A program made the translations under genes and the position numbers. From Myxococcus eversor (GTDB lineage Bacteria > Myxococcota > Myxococcia > Myxococcales > Myxococcaceae), in contig NZ_JAAIXY010000027.1 in NCBI RefSeq assembly GCF_010894455.1, positions 121,002-185,001 of the forward strand: a stretch of 64,000 nucleotides of DNA, in the 5' to 3' direction. The notes under the pieces were generated by a model. That model saw only the letters and a list, made by a program, of their open reading frames with translations, searched no databases and was not told where the DNA came from. This document shows, in pieces, positions 12,301-20,231 of this stretch; position 1 is the stretch's first letter, and each line of letters starts with the position of its first letter.

Positions 12301-12362
12301 ACCAGTCCAGTGGCGACGAGTACCGCCATCGCGAGGACTCGCCCCCTCAACCCCATCCCCAT
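9354..12362 (-). CDS. Choice-of-anchor D (ASH/HYDIN-like Ig) repeat lipoprotein with vWA-like C-terminal domain
   Basis: The 1002-aa product begins with a signal peptide and a good lipobox LVGC; ATG at 12362 was chosen because GAGAAGGGTGAGG precedes it and the signal follows at once. At least five Ig-like repeats of the ASH/choice-of-anchor D type are marked by LDFGEVPVG, LDYETLEV, LDFGELPVGG, MDFGNVVPG and VDFGAIRYD. Near residue 690 LDVLFVVSNTTTM begins a von Willebrand A-like domain, but the metal site DxSxS has become SxTxT, so metal-dependent adhesion by the standard mechanism is doubtful. It is probably a surface-exposed adhesion or scaffold protein. The upstream 219 bp to the hydrolase gene hold no other gene. 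Confidence 0.82.
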   Translation of the reverse strand: MGMGLRGRVLAMAVLVATGLVGCHEGNETRAVQATAVVDMDVLDFGEVPVGEWREREVRIRNVGYVPFFAIEALPIIGNPSYEVELADGGGRVMPGESHLVRVRFHPLGEGVTEETVYVSTDANQGAQAQVRVTGLGTPTQIIIDPPVLDYETLEVDSERNLEVTVTNPVDLPLTLAVHGDWPDPFTPDTITIPPLSSRKVSTQYLPRALGAMDARLEVRSCETCTATVVDLKGNSVATAFVFDPAPVPFDLIPVHERTQSFTRARNITWRPVTISQLITSDHAFVPLSKPEGSTVAPGEVVELKMEFAARFSGPNVGDLKVNYASDKPRQSEVILDARGGRPTLAVTPVALDFGELPVGGKVEKVIRITNAGTNGSLRFVGVVSDGASNQFNVDVPTRGTQRYPWTAGAWPALDSGGLEIAPGNDALELKVYFEPTSEGTFQARLRVRSDDLFNAEREVILTGRARTSGPCVYELLPQPVMDFGNVVPGRGAVLGFYFRNPGRAECAVKDVHLSNDANGAFFMPGGKLTGGVVLYDTAFSAMVAFRPSAEGEYTGELKLTVNNPAAPTVTLPLKGVSKASCLVATPSYVDFGAIRYDCAAAPRKTYISNRCSEPITVTGADIGNGTSTQFSLLTPITQPRTLLAGEGFELEVDYARNVLGQHYTPMYLRAANEAAPFLVPLIGETNHEGIQVDRYTQGTDSQLDVLFVVSNTTTMDPYQERLKSAIPGWLDYARQQNVDVRVGVTSTGLVQRGPQCGGGANGGEAGRLFPVDGNRARVLSSNSPNAAAGLQANIDVGLCHNLVQGLETMRQALSAPLSEQTDDPRTAQPNDGNWGFTRPAARMAVVVLADEDDNSGFVPDSYIQFLQTLKGTGMSHRSQLYALVPTDTRCTTAGGDADRFAEVARGTGGRAESICEGDYRPLLDSVIQRAGDLQADFPLTAQPAGAAEMTVRVQGQPVPDTQWTYDGAANTIVFGGAAVPTPGQTVEVRYRSVCKVPPTAP

Positions 12363-12581
12363 TGTCCGCTCCTCACCCTTCTCCCCACACGCACCCGTCT
12401 GGGTCCGGTGCGTGATCCGCCGGCTTCCCCTATTCCAATTCGCATACCAACCGAAAGGACGAGGACGGTGTCCTGAATTCAAGGGGTTGGGATGCGCAGT
12501 CGCCGCCGTGGGCGTCAGGTGGAACGGAGTTACCCTGGAAGGTGAAAGACTTTTCCAGGTGTTCTGACCGGTGCGGGGCCT

Positions 12582-13439
12582 TCAGCGGATGAAGTCGCGG
12601 AGCATGCGAGCGACTTCGGCGGGCCGTTCCATGTGCACGTGATGTCCACCAGGAATCATCAGCGGCGGTGCGACGAGGGTGCGCAGGGCCGCCACCCGCG
12701 CGTCCAGCTTCGGGGCGTCAGGCCACAGGCCGTCCTGGCCGCGGATGAGCTGCACCGGGCAGGTGAGGGCGGCCTGGAGGGCGAGCCACTGTGCTTCGTC
12801 GTACCCCTGCGCGAAGCGACGCCGGTGTCGTGAGTCGAACGTGAAGGCCACCCCCCCTTCGTATGGCTCGGTGCCATGCCGGGCCAGATGCAAGGCGGCG
12901 GCCTCCGGCAAGGAGGGGTTGTTCTCGCGCAGTCGCCCGGCGGCGGACGCGACATCCGGGTAGCGCTTGCGATTCGGGGGCCGGCGCGAGTCATTCAGGA
13001 AACCTCGCAGCCGCTCCACGGCGACTTCGGGCGGCCCGCCGCTGGGGCCCAGGCTTTCGATGAGCGACAGGCCGAGCACCCGCTCCGGCCGCACGGCCGC
13101 GTACGTCAGCGCGATGATGCCGCCCAGCGAGTGGCCCACCAGGTGGGCGCGCGTCAGCCCCAGCCCGTCCAGCGCGGCCTCTATATCGAGGAGGAGGTCG
13201 CCGGATTGGTAGTGGGCCTCGGGCGGCGCGTGCGCGCTCTGCCCCATGCCGCGGAAGTCGAGCAGCGCCACGCGCCAGTCGGCGGGCACGTGCTCCAGGA
13301 CACCGTCGAAGCTGTGGGAGTGGTCCAGCCAGCCGTGGAGGAACAGCACGGCGGGCGCGGTGTCGGGACCCGGACGCCAGCGCACGTGAAGGCGCAGGCC
13401 CTGGGCATCGACGAAGCGGGATTCGAGCGGGGTGGACAC
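12582..13439 (-). CDS. Alpha/beta-fold hydrolase
   Basis: The 285-aa protein has a full alpha/beta hydrolase pattern: oxyanion loop FLHGWLDH (33-40), DFRGMGQS (61-68), nucleophile elbow GHSLGG with Ser104, and a late histidine in IPGGHHVHMERP near residue 265. Such enzymes hydrolyse esters, epoxides or C-C bonds; the sequence does not show which. The family resembles the MEST/serine hydrolase-like branch. It has no signal peptide, so it is cytoplasmic. It lies 44 bp downstream of a small 59-aa gene on the same strand and may be co-transcribed with it. Confidence 0.9.
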   Translation of the reverse strand: MSTPLESRFVDAQGLRLHVRWRPGPDTAPAVLFLHGWLDHSHSFDGVLEHVPADWRVALLDFRGMGQSAHAPPEAHYQSGDLLLDIEAALDGLGLTRAHLVGHSLGGIIALTYAAVRPERVLGLSLIESLGPSGGPPEVAVERLRGFLNDSRRPPNRKRYPDVASAAGRLRENNPSLPEAAALHLARHGTEPYEGGVAFTFDSRHRRRFAQGYDEAQWLALQAALTCPVQLIRGQDGLWPDAPKLDARVAALRTLVAPPLMIPGGHHVHMERPAEVARMLRDFIR

Positions 13440-13483
13440 GGGGCGGCTCCTCCCCGTGGCTTACCCCAGCGTGAGTCCTGTCT

Positions 13484-13663
13484 CTAGCGCGGCGGCGTGG
13501 GCGGCCTCGGAGGCGCCCCGGTATCGGGCTTGGACATCACCAGCGCGAGCTGTCGCGCCTGGTTCTCCGTGGCACAGCGATACTCCTGGATCCTCCCGTT
13601 CTCCTTCTCGATACGGAGTACCCAGACGTCGTTTTCCTTCGTGACATTCGGCCGCTGAGACAT
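13484..13663 (-). CDS. Small conserved-looking protein of unknown function (59 aa)
   Basis: ATG at 13663 is preceded 8 bases upstream by GGGGAGGAA, one of the best ribosome-binding sites in the window. The product starts with a compact beta-like segment (VWVLRIEKENGRIQEY), then ATENQARQLAL, and ends in a Pro-rich tail (PPRPPTPPR). The first 45 residues look like DUF2188-type or other small beta-alpha proteins, but I do not recognise the family with certainty. The upstream region holds paired AT-rich direct repeats, so expression may be controlled. Confidence 0.65.
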   Translation of the reverse strand: MSQRPNVTKENDVWVLRIEKENGRIQEYRCATENQARQLALVMSKPDTGAPPRPPTPPR

Positions 13664-13771
13664 GTGGCGGTTCCTCCCCACCCTGGGGCACAAGCACGTC
13701 TCGTGCCCGACAACAGGTTTGGAGCCAAATGCCCGATATCCGGGCCCTACACCCCGCACGGGTAGGGTCAG

Positions 13772-13807
13772 GTGACAAATTTGGTTCGCCGTTGCGACAA
13801 ATTTTGG
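13772..13807. repeat. Two AT-rich direct repeats, 22 bp apart
   Basis: GTGACAAATTTGG (13772-13784) and GCGACAAATTTTGG (13794-13807) are near-identical, in the same orientation, and begin 22 bp apart (two helical turns). They are AT-rich in a GC-rich genome and lie 110-145 bp upstream of the 59-aa gene and 80 bp past the helicase stop codon. This is the pattern of a tandem activator or repressor site. Nothing else is seen in the 223-bp gap. Confidence 0.5.
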
Positions 13808-13886
13808 ATCATGACCCTGACAGCCCTTGCGTAGTACCCCAGGGCTGGGTCGGTTGAGACCTGTATCACTGAGAGGGATTGGATGT

Positions 13887-15800
13887 TCAGAGGGCGTCCG
13901 GCCACTCCCAGGCGGAGCGATAGCCCTCGGTCGTTTGAGTCCCTTCGATGAAGCGCGCGTAGAAGGGATGACCGCTGAGGGTGGCGGAGTCGCCCACGAC
14001 GAAGAGGTGCCGGCGGGCGCGGGTGAGGGCGACGTTCATCCGGCGCAGGTCGTTGAGGAAGCCGACCTGGCCCTCGCTGTTGGAGCGGGTGAGGGAGACG
14101 AGGATGGCGTCCTTCTCCCGGCCCTGGAACGCGTCCACCGTGTCGACTTCCACGTCGGGGGCGAAGGACTCCATCCGCTCGCGCAGGCGGTGGGCCTGGG
14201 CGCTGTAGGGCGTAATCACCGCGAGCTCGCGCTGCGACAGTCCGGCCGCGAGGAGCGCGCGGGCGCGGGCCTCGATGAGGTCCGCCTCGCCGGTGTTGAA
14301 GAGGCTGCGGGTGGTGGGCTCCACCTCCTCGTCGAAGCCCTTGCCCGCGGTGTCGAGGAAGAGGACGGGCGGGGCGTCCAACTGCGTGTCGGGAGGCAGG
14401 ACGTCCGCGAGCGTGCGGTCCGCGACGGAGGGGTGGGCGCGCAGCGCGCCGCCGTACATCTCGCGCGAGGGGAAGTCCATGATGCGCGTGTTCATCCGGT
14501 ACTGCTCGCGCAGCATGCGCTTGACGCCGTCGCCGTGGTCCGCGAGCAGCCGCTCGAAGAGGCTCACCGCGAGGCCCGCGCGGGCGGCCTCCTGCGACAG
14601 CACGGTGGGAGGGAGCTGCTGCGGGTCTCCGGCGAGGATGACGATGGGCGCGCGCAGGAAGCCCAGCAGGGCGAGCGGCTCGGTGGCCTGGGTGGCCTCG
14701 TCGAGCAGCGCCAGGTCGAACTTCTCACCGGAGAGCACGTTGGACTCGAGGCTCGCGAGCGTGACGCAGACGACGTCCGCGTTGGCCAGCACGGCGCGCA
14801 CCGCCTTGCGCTCCAGCGCGCGGGCCTCGTCGAGCATCGCCTTGGCCTCCGTCGTGGAGGCGCGCGCGTTGGAGAAGCGCTCGCGGCTGCGGCCCTGGGT
14901 GCGCTGGCGTCGCGCGTAGCCCAGGAGGGAGAACGCCTCGTCGAAGAGGTCTCGCGAGATGATGCGGTCCGGGTGCTCCTCCACGACGATGTCCAGCGTG
15001 TGTTCCTGGAGCCGGGCGGCGACGCGGGCGGGGTGGCCCACGCGAATCGCTCGCAGACCCTGGGCCAGACACAAGTCCAACAGGTGGTCCACGGCGGCGT
15101 TGCTCGCGGCGGTGCACAACAGGCGCTGGCCCCGAGCCACGGCTTGCGCCGCGACCTCCGCCAGCACGGTGGACTTGCCGGTGCCCGGCGGGCCGTGGAC
15201 CAGGAAGAAGTCCTCGGCGGCGAGCGCGCGTCCCACCGCGTCCAGTTGCTCCGGGTTGAGGGGACGGCCGGCCTCGAAGGGGCGGGGCGTGTCGGTGCGC
15301 GGAGGCTCGTTGCCGAGGAGGACTTCGCGCTTGCGGCGCTCCAGGCCCTTGTCCATCGCCTTCACGCGCTGGAGCCCGTTGCGCATCCGCTCGTAGGTGA
15401 TGTCGTTGGGGACGACGTCCAGCCGCAAGAGGCCCTCGTGCACGTACGGCGGCGGCGAGCGGTCGAAGGCGAGCTGGAGGCGCGTGGCGCTGGCGCGCGA
15501 GACGAGCGCCTTGGCGGGCTCGCTCACCTCGGCGCGGCGGGGGAACACCGCCACGAGGTCGCCGTTGTGCAGGCGTGAGGGCAGCCGCGCGCGGTCGGCC
15601 CGGGCCAGGGTGAGCAGGACGCGGCCACCCAGGCCGACCTCCTCCTCCACCGTCTCCAAGTCGAGGACGGACAGGCCCTGTTCCTCGCGCTCGTGGAGGG
15701 ACAGGCCCTCGGCGAGGGTGGCCAGGCGGGCTTTCTCGGCCTCGCGCTCCTTGGAGAGCAGTGAGCCGAGCTGGTCGAAGAAGGAGACGTCACGGGCCAT
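13887..15800 (-). CDS. Superfamily 1 DNA/RNA helicase, UPF1/IGHMBP2-like
   Basis: The 637-aa protein carries all SF1B helicase motifs: Walker A GPPGTGKS (203-210), DEATQATEP (motif II), GDPQQLPPT (motif III), REQYRM (motif IV), an EVDTVDAFQGREKD segment (motif V) and NVALTRARRHLFVVGD (motif VI). The first 180 residues include the 1B beta-barrel typical of IGHMBP2/UPF1 relatives. Such enzymes unwind nucleic acids 5' to 3' using ATP; bacterial members are often annotated as AAA domain or IGHMBP2-family helicases, with undefined roles in repair or RNA metabolism. Length matches. It is preceded by a 129-bp gap after the subtilase gene on the same strand. Confidence 0.92.
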   Translation of the reverse strand: MARDVSFFDQLGSLLSKEREAEKARLATLAEGLSLHEREEQGLSVLDLETVEEEVGLGGRVLLTLARADRARLPSRLHNGDLVAVFPRRAEVSEPAKALVSRASATRLQLAFDRSPPPYVHEGLLRLDVVPNDITYERMRNGLQRVKAMDKGLERRKREVLLGNEPPRTDTPRPFEAGRPLNPEQLDAVGRALAAEDFFLVHGPPGTGKSTVLAEVAAQAVARGQRLLCTAASNAAVDHLLDLCLAQGLRAIRVGHPARVAARLQEHTLDIVVEEHPDRIISRDLFDEAFSLLGYARRQRTQGRSRERFSNARASTTEAKAMLDEARALERKAVRAVLANADVVCVTLASLESNVLSGEKFDLALLDEATQATEPLALLGFLRAPIVILAGDPQQLPPTVLSQEAARAGLAVSLFERLLADHGDGVKRMLREQYRMNTRIMDFPSREMYGGALRAHPSVADRTLADVLPPDTQLDAPPVLFLDTAGKGFDEEVEPTTRSLFNTGEADLIEARARALLAAGLSQRELAVITPYSAQAHRLRERMESFAPDVEVDTVDAFQGREKDAILVSLTRSNSEGQVGFLNDLRRMNVALTRARRHLFVVGDSATLSGHPFYARFIEGTQTTEGYRSAWEWPDAL

Positions 15801-15929
15801 GGGCCCTTGTCATGCCATCCGGACGCGGCGACGGCCAGTGTCTCGGATGTTGTCGTGTCAGGCCGTGGGCGGCGGGCCGGTGCCCCGTGTGCAAGCTGGA
15901 GCACCGGCCCTCCCGTCGTCGGGGGACGA

Positions 15930-18251
15930 CTACGGCTGGATGAGGCCGCCGCTCACCACGAGCGCGTACACGGCGTCGATGGCGCGCGTCGCCGGGTTCG
16001 TGTCCTGGACAATCTCGTCGCCCAGCACGTCCACCTTCCAGGTGCCCGCCGCGGGCTCGCGGATGAAGACGTTCTCCACGGTGTCCACCTTGTTGGAGAC
16101 GCCGCCGGACGTGGAGACGTTGCCCGCGGACAGCCCGTTGTTGCCCCAGTAGATGACGCCCGACGGCGACGTCACGCGCACCGACAAGTCATTGATGCGC
16201 GCCTGCGCGGCGCCCACGGTGCCCGCCGGGTCCGTGTAGACGAGGGTGACGTTGAACTCCTTCTGACCCTGGGGAACGGCGACGGAGTAGGACTTGATGC
16301 CCAGTGGAAGCAGGGTGTCCGTCTCGTTGATGATGCTCGTCTCCGCGGCGCGCGTGTGCAGGCGCTCCAGGTTCGCGTGTCCCCAGCCCTGGCGCACGCG
16401 CGTCAGGTCGCCGTTGGTGCCACCCAGGGGCCACTCGTAGCGGGACGCCAGGTTGATCATCAACGCCTTGGCGGTGGACATCTTCGGGCGGCTGGCGAAG
16501 ACATCCGTTCCGCCACCGAAGCCGGCCCACACGCCCTCGTGCCACATCTGGAACAGGAGCCCGAAGTGGCCCGACGTCTGTGGGGTGGCCGCGCTGGTGC
16601 CGCTGAAGTTGTAGTACGAGTTGTTGCTCGTGTTGTTGGCCGAGCGGACCGCGTCATAGAAGAACGCGAGGTCCGGCTTGATGCGCCCGTCCGCCGCGGG
16701 GCCGATGCTGGCGCCGCCGTTCCACCGGTCATCGCCGGGGTTGGCGTTGTCGTAGTGGTAGAAGCCGCCCACGGAGACGATGTTCTTCGCCCACGCCTGG
16801 GGCCGCGAGTTGCGCGTGCCGGCGTTGCTCTGCGACTGGGTGCTGAGGATGGGGTACTTGAACAGGTAATCGTCCACCTCGGCGGAGATGGTGGTGTACG
16901 CGGTGCCCAGCGTGCTGCCCACGCTCGACGTCTGGAACACGGCGCGATAGGGGCCCGCCGGGTCCGTCAGCTCGCGGTTGATGTCGTAGCGGGACTTGGG
17001 GCCGCCGAATTGGCTGGACTCGCTGTAGAGGAAGAAGATGCCCTGGCCGTCGGGCAGGAGGCCCCGCGCGGTGCCGTCCACGCCCTTGGCGAAGTTGATG
17101 CTGTAGCAGCTCGTCCCGTGCGCGCTGCCGGCGGCGGACGTGCTGTGGATGAGGGGCGGGTTGGCCCACTCCTGGTGCGTCGTGCGCAGCTCGGTGTCGA
17201 AGATTTCCCCGCGCACACCCTGGCCCGTCCAGGACTTGTTCGTCTCCAGGTAGTTGGCGCCTCCCACCGTGCGCACATTGTTCATGTCCACTTCACCCGG
17301 CCCGCCCCAGCGGTCGATGTACTGCACCGCATTGGAGCGCACGAGCCGCTCCAGCTGCGGCTGGGTGAGCGTGGCCTCCACGCGCAGGCCACCGGCCTCG
17401 ACGAGCTCCACCGTGCCGCCCAGCTCGCGCACCGTCTCCGCGACTTCACCCTGCCGGGCCGCGCCGCGCTCGCCCACCATGATGGAGTAGCGCTGCGGCT
17501 CCAGCCGCGCCGAGCGCCCCGTCAGGGCTTCGCGCAGGAAGCCTTCCACGCGGTACTCGGGATGGTACGGCCCCACCCAGCGCACGAAGGGCAGCTCCGC
17601 CACGCGCTTTCGGGTGTCCGCGTCCATCTCCACCAGGAAGGTGTGGTCCGTGAGGAAGCGCAGCACCTTGCCGCCCTCGCGCTCCAGGGCTTCGCGCAGC
17701 TCCGGCAGCGGCGTCGCGTGGAGCTGCACGAGCGACAGCGTGTTCTCCGCGTCCGCCGCCAGCAGGCCCGCCACCAGGGGCACCTGCGCGCTCAGCGGGT
17801 CGAACGTCACGTGTGCCAGGCGCACTTCGTGGGTGGTGGCCATGGCGCGGCCCACCAGCTCCGTGCCGCCCCGGCTGTAGGCGAAGAAGTCCTGGCGCTT
17901 TCCGTCCGCGCCCTCCTCCTGCCAGACATGGAGCTGGAGCTGCGTCTTCGGAACGCCGAGCGTCCGCAGCCCCTGGACGGTGTTGTCCGTGCGGTGGAAC
18001 ACGTGGCCTGCGCCCGTGACGAGCGTGTAACGGCCGCTCACCGTGGCGGCGAGGCCCGTGGCGGGACGCGCGGCGCTCGCGGCCTGGGTGTCGACGATTC
18101 GCGCGGGAAGCGACGACGCGCGCTCGATGCCCATGCGTGACGGTGACTTCGAAGCAGCGAGCACCGGCAGCGGTGCGATGAGGCCCCAGCCCAGGGCCAT
18201 GACAGAGAGCCGACGCCAGCGTCCCGCATACGACGAGAAGGGGGTTTCCAT
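15930..18251 (-). CDS. S8 family secreted serine protease (subtilisin-like)
   Basis: The 773-aa protein starts with a signal peptide (cleavage near PVLAA), supported by AGGAG 8 bases before the ATG. About 300 residues of probable propeptide follow. The catalytic triad is visible: Asp352 in EIFDTE, His378 in AHGTS and Ser553 in SGTSAATP. A C-terminal beta domain (about residues 640-773) with DLSVRVTSPSG and AAGTWKVDVLGDE resembles the proprotein-convertase P/pre-peptidase domains found in KP-43-type proteases. It probably degrades proteins outside the cell, in line with a predatory lifestyle. The 325-bp upstream region contains a marked AT-rich segment. Confidence 0.92.
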   Translation of the reverse strand: METPFSSYAGRWRRLSVMALGWGLIAPLPVLAASKSPSRMGIERASSLPARIVDTQAASAARPATGLAATVSGRYTLVTGAGHVFHRTDNTVQGLRTLGVPKTQLQLHVWQEEGADGKRQDFFAYSRGGTELVGRAMATTHEVRLAHVTFDPLSAQVPLVAGLLAADAENTLSLVQLHATPLPELREALEREGGKVLRFLTDHTFLVEMDADTRKRVAELPFVRWVGPYHPEYRVEGFLREALTGRSARLEPQRYSIMVGERGAARQGEVAETVRELGGTVELVEAGGLRVEATLTQPQLERLVRSNAVQYIDRWGGPGEVDMNNVRTVGGANYLETNKSWTGQGVRGEIFDTELRTTHQEWANPPLIHSTSAAGSAHGTSCYSINFAKGVDGTARGLLPDGQGIFFLYSESSQFGGPKSRYDINRELTDPAGPYRAVFQTSSVGSTLGTAYTTISAEVDDYLFKYPILSTQSQSNAGTRNSRPQAWAKNIVSVGGFYHYDNANPGDDRWNGGASIGPAADGRIKPDLAFFYDAVRSANNTSNNSYYNFSGTSAATPQTSGHFGLLFQMWHEGVWAGFGGGTDVFASRPKMSTAKALMINLASRYEWPLGGTNGDLTRVRQGWGHANLERLHTRAAETSIINETDTLLPLGIKSYSVAVPQGQKEFNVTLVYTDPAGTVGAAQARINDLSVRVTSPSGVIYWGNNGLSAGNVSTSGGVSNKVDTVENVFIREPAAGTWKVDVLGDEIVQDTNPATRAIDAVYALVVSGGLIQP

Positions 18252-18576
18252 GCGGTGTCTCCTGTTCGGGTTGCGCTTCGTGTTGCGTCCACCGCGACCT
18301 GCTCCAGTGCGAGCGGTGGATTACGACAGTTCTTGAATTTGTGTAATTCGAGATTTAATTGTTAATCGAGATAATCGGTTCAGGGCAACACAATCGAGGT
18401 GCGGGCTGGGTCGGCTGTGCAATGCCTCACATCGCGGCCGGGTTTGGGTAGACGCGTGCGCTGGGAGCGGCATGCCCTTGGAGGTCTCCCGTTCCAGGGG
18501 CGGGCGTGAGCCCGGGAGTGCACCCCGCACGGAGCGTCAGCCGAGGAGCGGGCGTCGCGTCCGGAAGGGCTCCGTC
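18252..18576. promoter_or_regulatory. Divergent intergenic region with AT-rich core and TCGAGAT repeats
   Basis: This 325-bp gap separates the divergent subtilase and P-loop kinase genes. Positions 18330-18385 are strikingly AT-rich for this genome. TCGAGAT occurs at 18348-18354 and 18366-18372, 18 bp apart, with a variant TCGAGGT at 18394-18400. On the minus strand TTGCCC followed after 17 bases by TTAACA could be a weak sigma-70-like promoter for the protease. No open frame with a convincing start was found here. Confidence 0.45.
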
Positions 18577-19053
18577 ATGGAACTCATCCTCTTCATCGGG
18601 TTACAGGCCTCCGGCAAGAGCCGCTTCTTCCAGCGCCGCTTCGCGGACACGCACGTGCTGGTGAGCAAGGACCTGTGGCCTCACGCGCGACGCAAGGAGG
18701 CCCGGCAGCGTCGGCTCATCGTCGAGGCGCTGGGCGCGGGGCGTTCAGTGGTGGTGGACAACACGCACCCCACGCCGGAGCAGCGCATGCCGCTCATCGC
18801 GCTGGGGCATGAACGGGGCGCGCGCGTCCTCGGCTTCTACTTCGAGTCGAGGCTCGCGGACTGCCTGGCCCGGAACGCGAAGCGCGAGGGGCGGGCCCGG
18901 GTGCCGGAGGTGGCGCTGTTCGCCACGGTGAAGCAGCTGCGGCGGCCGAGCCTCGAGGAAGGTTTCGATTCGCTGTACCACGTGAGCTGGGCCGCGGACG
19001 GCGGCTTCAGCGTCGAGGACTGGAAGGAGGAGCGAGATGTGGGACCCGGATGA
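18577..19053 (+). CDS. P-loop kinase (polynucleotide kinase-like AAA_33 family)
   Basis: The 158-aa protein has Walker A GLQASGKS (8-15) at its very N terminus, SKDLWPHARRKEARQRRL as a substrate-binding region, VVDNTHPTPEQR as Walker B, and a lid rich in Arg (NAKREGRARVPE). This is the layout of the AAA_33 / zeta-toxin-like and T4 polynucleotide kinase group, which phosphorylate small molecules or nucleic-acid 5' ends. The start at 18577 follows GGAAGGG. It overlaps the next gene by 4 bp (ATGA), so translation is coupled. The real substrate is unknown. Confidence 0.82.
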   Translation: MELILFIGLQASGKSRFFQRRFADTHVLVSKDLWPHARRKEARQRRLIVEALGAGRSVVVDNTHPTPEQRMPLIALGHERGARVLGFYFESRLADCLARNAKREGRARVPEVALFATVKQLRRPSLEEGFDSLYHVSWAADGGFSVEDWKEERDVGPG

Positions 19054-19340
19054 GCGCGGCGCAGGCCACGCGCGAGCTGGACGGAAGGCCGGTGTCCTTC
19101 AAGCACGAGCTGCTCTTCCAGCGGGGCATCAACTTCAACGAGCTGGCGCTCTGGCAGCGTCGGGGCTCCGCCATCCGTTGGGAGCAGTACACGAAGGAGG
19201 GCGTGGACCCACGAGATGGCTCACGTCAGCTGACGACGCGCCGCCGGCTCGGGGTGGACTCGGAGCTGCCGATGAAGGAGGCGTACGAGCGCTATCTGCG
19301 CGACGTGCTCACCGCGTCCTCTGTGTCGGAGGCGCGTTAG
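19050..19340 (+). CDS. Uncharacterised 96-aa protein coupled to the P-loop kinase
   Basis: The start ATG overlaps the kinase stop codon (ATGA), and codon use matches neighbouring genes, so it is likely real. The product is charged and probably globular (RRGSAIRWEQY, TTRRRLGVDSELPMKEAYERYL), with no signal peptide, membrane segment or motif I recognise. Tight coupling suggests it works with the kinase, for example as a partner subunit. It converges with the next gene, overlapping by 4 bp at the stop codons. Confidence 0.7.
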   Translation: MSAAQATRELDGRPVSFKHELLFQRGINFNELALWQRRGSAIRWEQYTKEGVDPRDGSRQLTTRRRLGVDSELPMKEAYERYLRDVLTASSVSEAR

Positions 19341-20209
19341 CCGGAGGTGCTGGGCTCCAGCGCCATCACCCGCCACAGCCGGGGCTTGTCGTACTTGGGC
19401 GGAATCATGCCCACCGGCCAGCCCTCGGCCGTGACTTCCGCGTACTGGTAGGTGCGTCCACCGTGGCGCATGCGGGTGCCCGTGCCCGGCAGGCCCACGC
19501 CCACCGCCGCGTGGGCCAGCGGGTCCGAGTAGAGAATCACCGCGTCGATGCCCACCTGTCGCAGCAACATCACCGCGAGCACCGCCTTGGAGTCGCAGTC
19601 GCCCTTGTTGCGCGCGGGCACCAGCGCGGGGGGGATGATGCCGAAGGGCTCGTCCACGGGCAGCTCGTAGTGGATGCGCTGCACGAAGTTGAGGATGAGC
19701 TGCGCGGCCTGCGCGGAGTCCAGGTTCCGCTCGCGCGCGGACGCGACGAAGCGCTCGCCCAGCGCCTTCACGGGCCCCGCGTTGCTGCGGATCAGCTCCT
19801 CGTAGATGCACCGCATGTCGGCCGAGCAGCCGCGCGGAGGCTGATATGTGAAGCGCTCCCCGCCGAGCGAGCGATAGCGCAGCCTGCGTCCGAAGGCCTT
19901 GTGCTGGTCCTCCAGCCACGCGTCCAGCGTGTCGCCCAGGCCGTACGTCAGCCGGTTGCCCGGAGGGTGGAGGGTCTCCACGCTCCAGTCATACGTGTGC
20001 GCGCGCGAAGGCGAGGTGTCCGGGGGGATGAGCACGGTGCCCAGCTCCACCGCGCCCGTGCCCGCGGGCAGGCCCGGTACGGGCGAGCGCACGTTCAACT
20101 CGGCGAGCTGGCCCATCATCCCCAGGCCGCAGCAGCACATGCAGCTCGCCGCCCCGAGCAACCCGAGCAGCAGCTTGAAGAGCGTCTTCATGCCGGAGCT
20201 GGTGGACAT
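19337..20209 (-). CDS. Transglutaminase-like cysteine-protease-fold protein, membrane-anchored
   Basis: The 290-aa protein has a hydrophobic N-terminal segment (residues 8-32) with a cluster of cysteines (CMCCCG), which may act as a signal anchor or lipid-attachment site. The catalytic core has a transglutaminase/NlpC-like order: Cys205 in KGDCDSKAV, His233 in LAHAAVGV and Glu258 in YQYAEVTAEG. Transglutaminase-fold proteins in bacteria are mainly peptidases or amidotransferases. ATG at 20209 is used; ATG at 20191 is an in-frame alternative. The DUF350 gene lies 22 bp upstream on the same strand, suggesting an operon. Confidence 0.78.
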   Translation of the reverse strand: MSTSSGMKTLFKLLLGLLGAASCMCCCGLGMMGQLAELNVRSPVPGLPAGTGAVELGTVLIPPDTSPSRAHTYDWSVETLHPPGNRLTYGLGDTLDAWLEDQHKAFGRRLRYRSLGGERFTYQPPRGCSADMRCIYEELIRSNAGPVKALGERFVASARERNLDSAQAAQLILNFVQRIHYELPVDEPFGIIPPALVPARNKGDCDSKAVLAVMLLRQVGIDAVILYSDPLAHAAVGVGLPGTGTRMRHGGRTYQYAEVTAEGWPVGMIPPKYDKPRLWRVMALEPSTSG

Positions 20210-20231
20210 GGTCGCGACGAGGCCCCTCGCG

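Noticed and set aside
13827..15578. Plus-strand open frame of 583 codons opposite the SF1 helicase gene
   Set aside because: Composition is that of an antisense shadow and all helicase motifs are on the minus strand.
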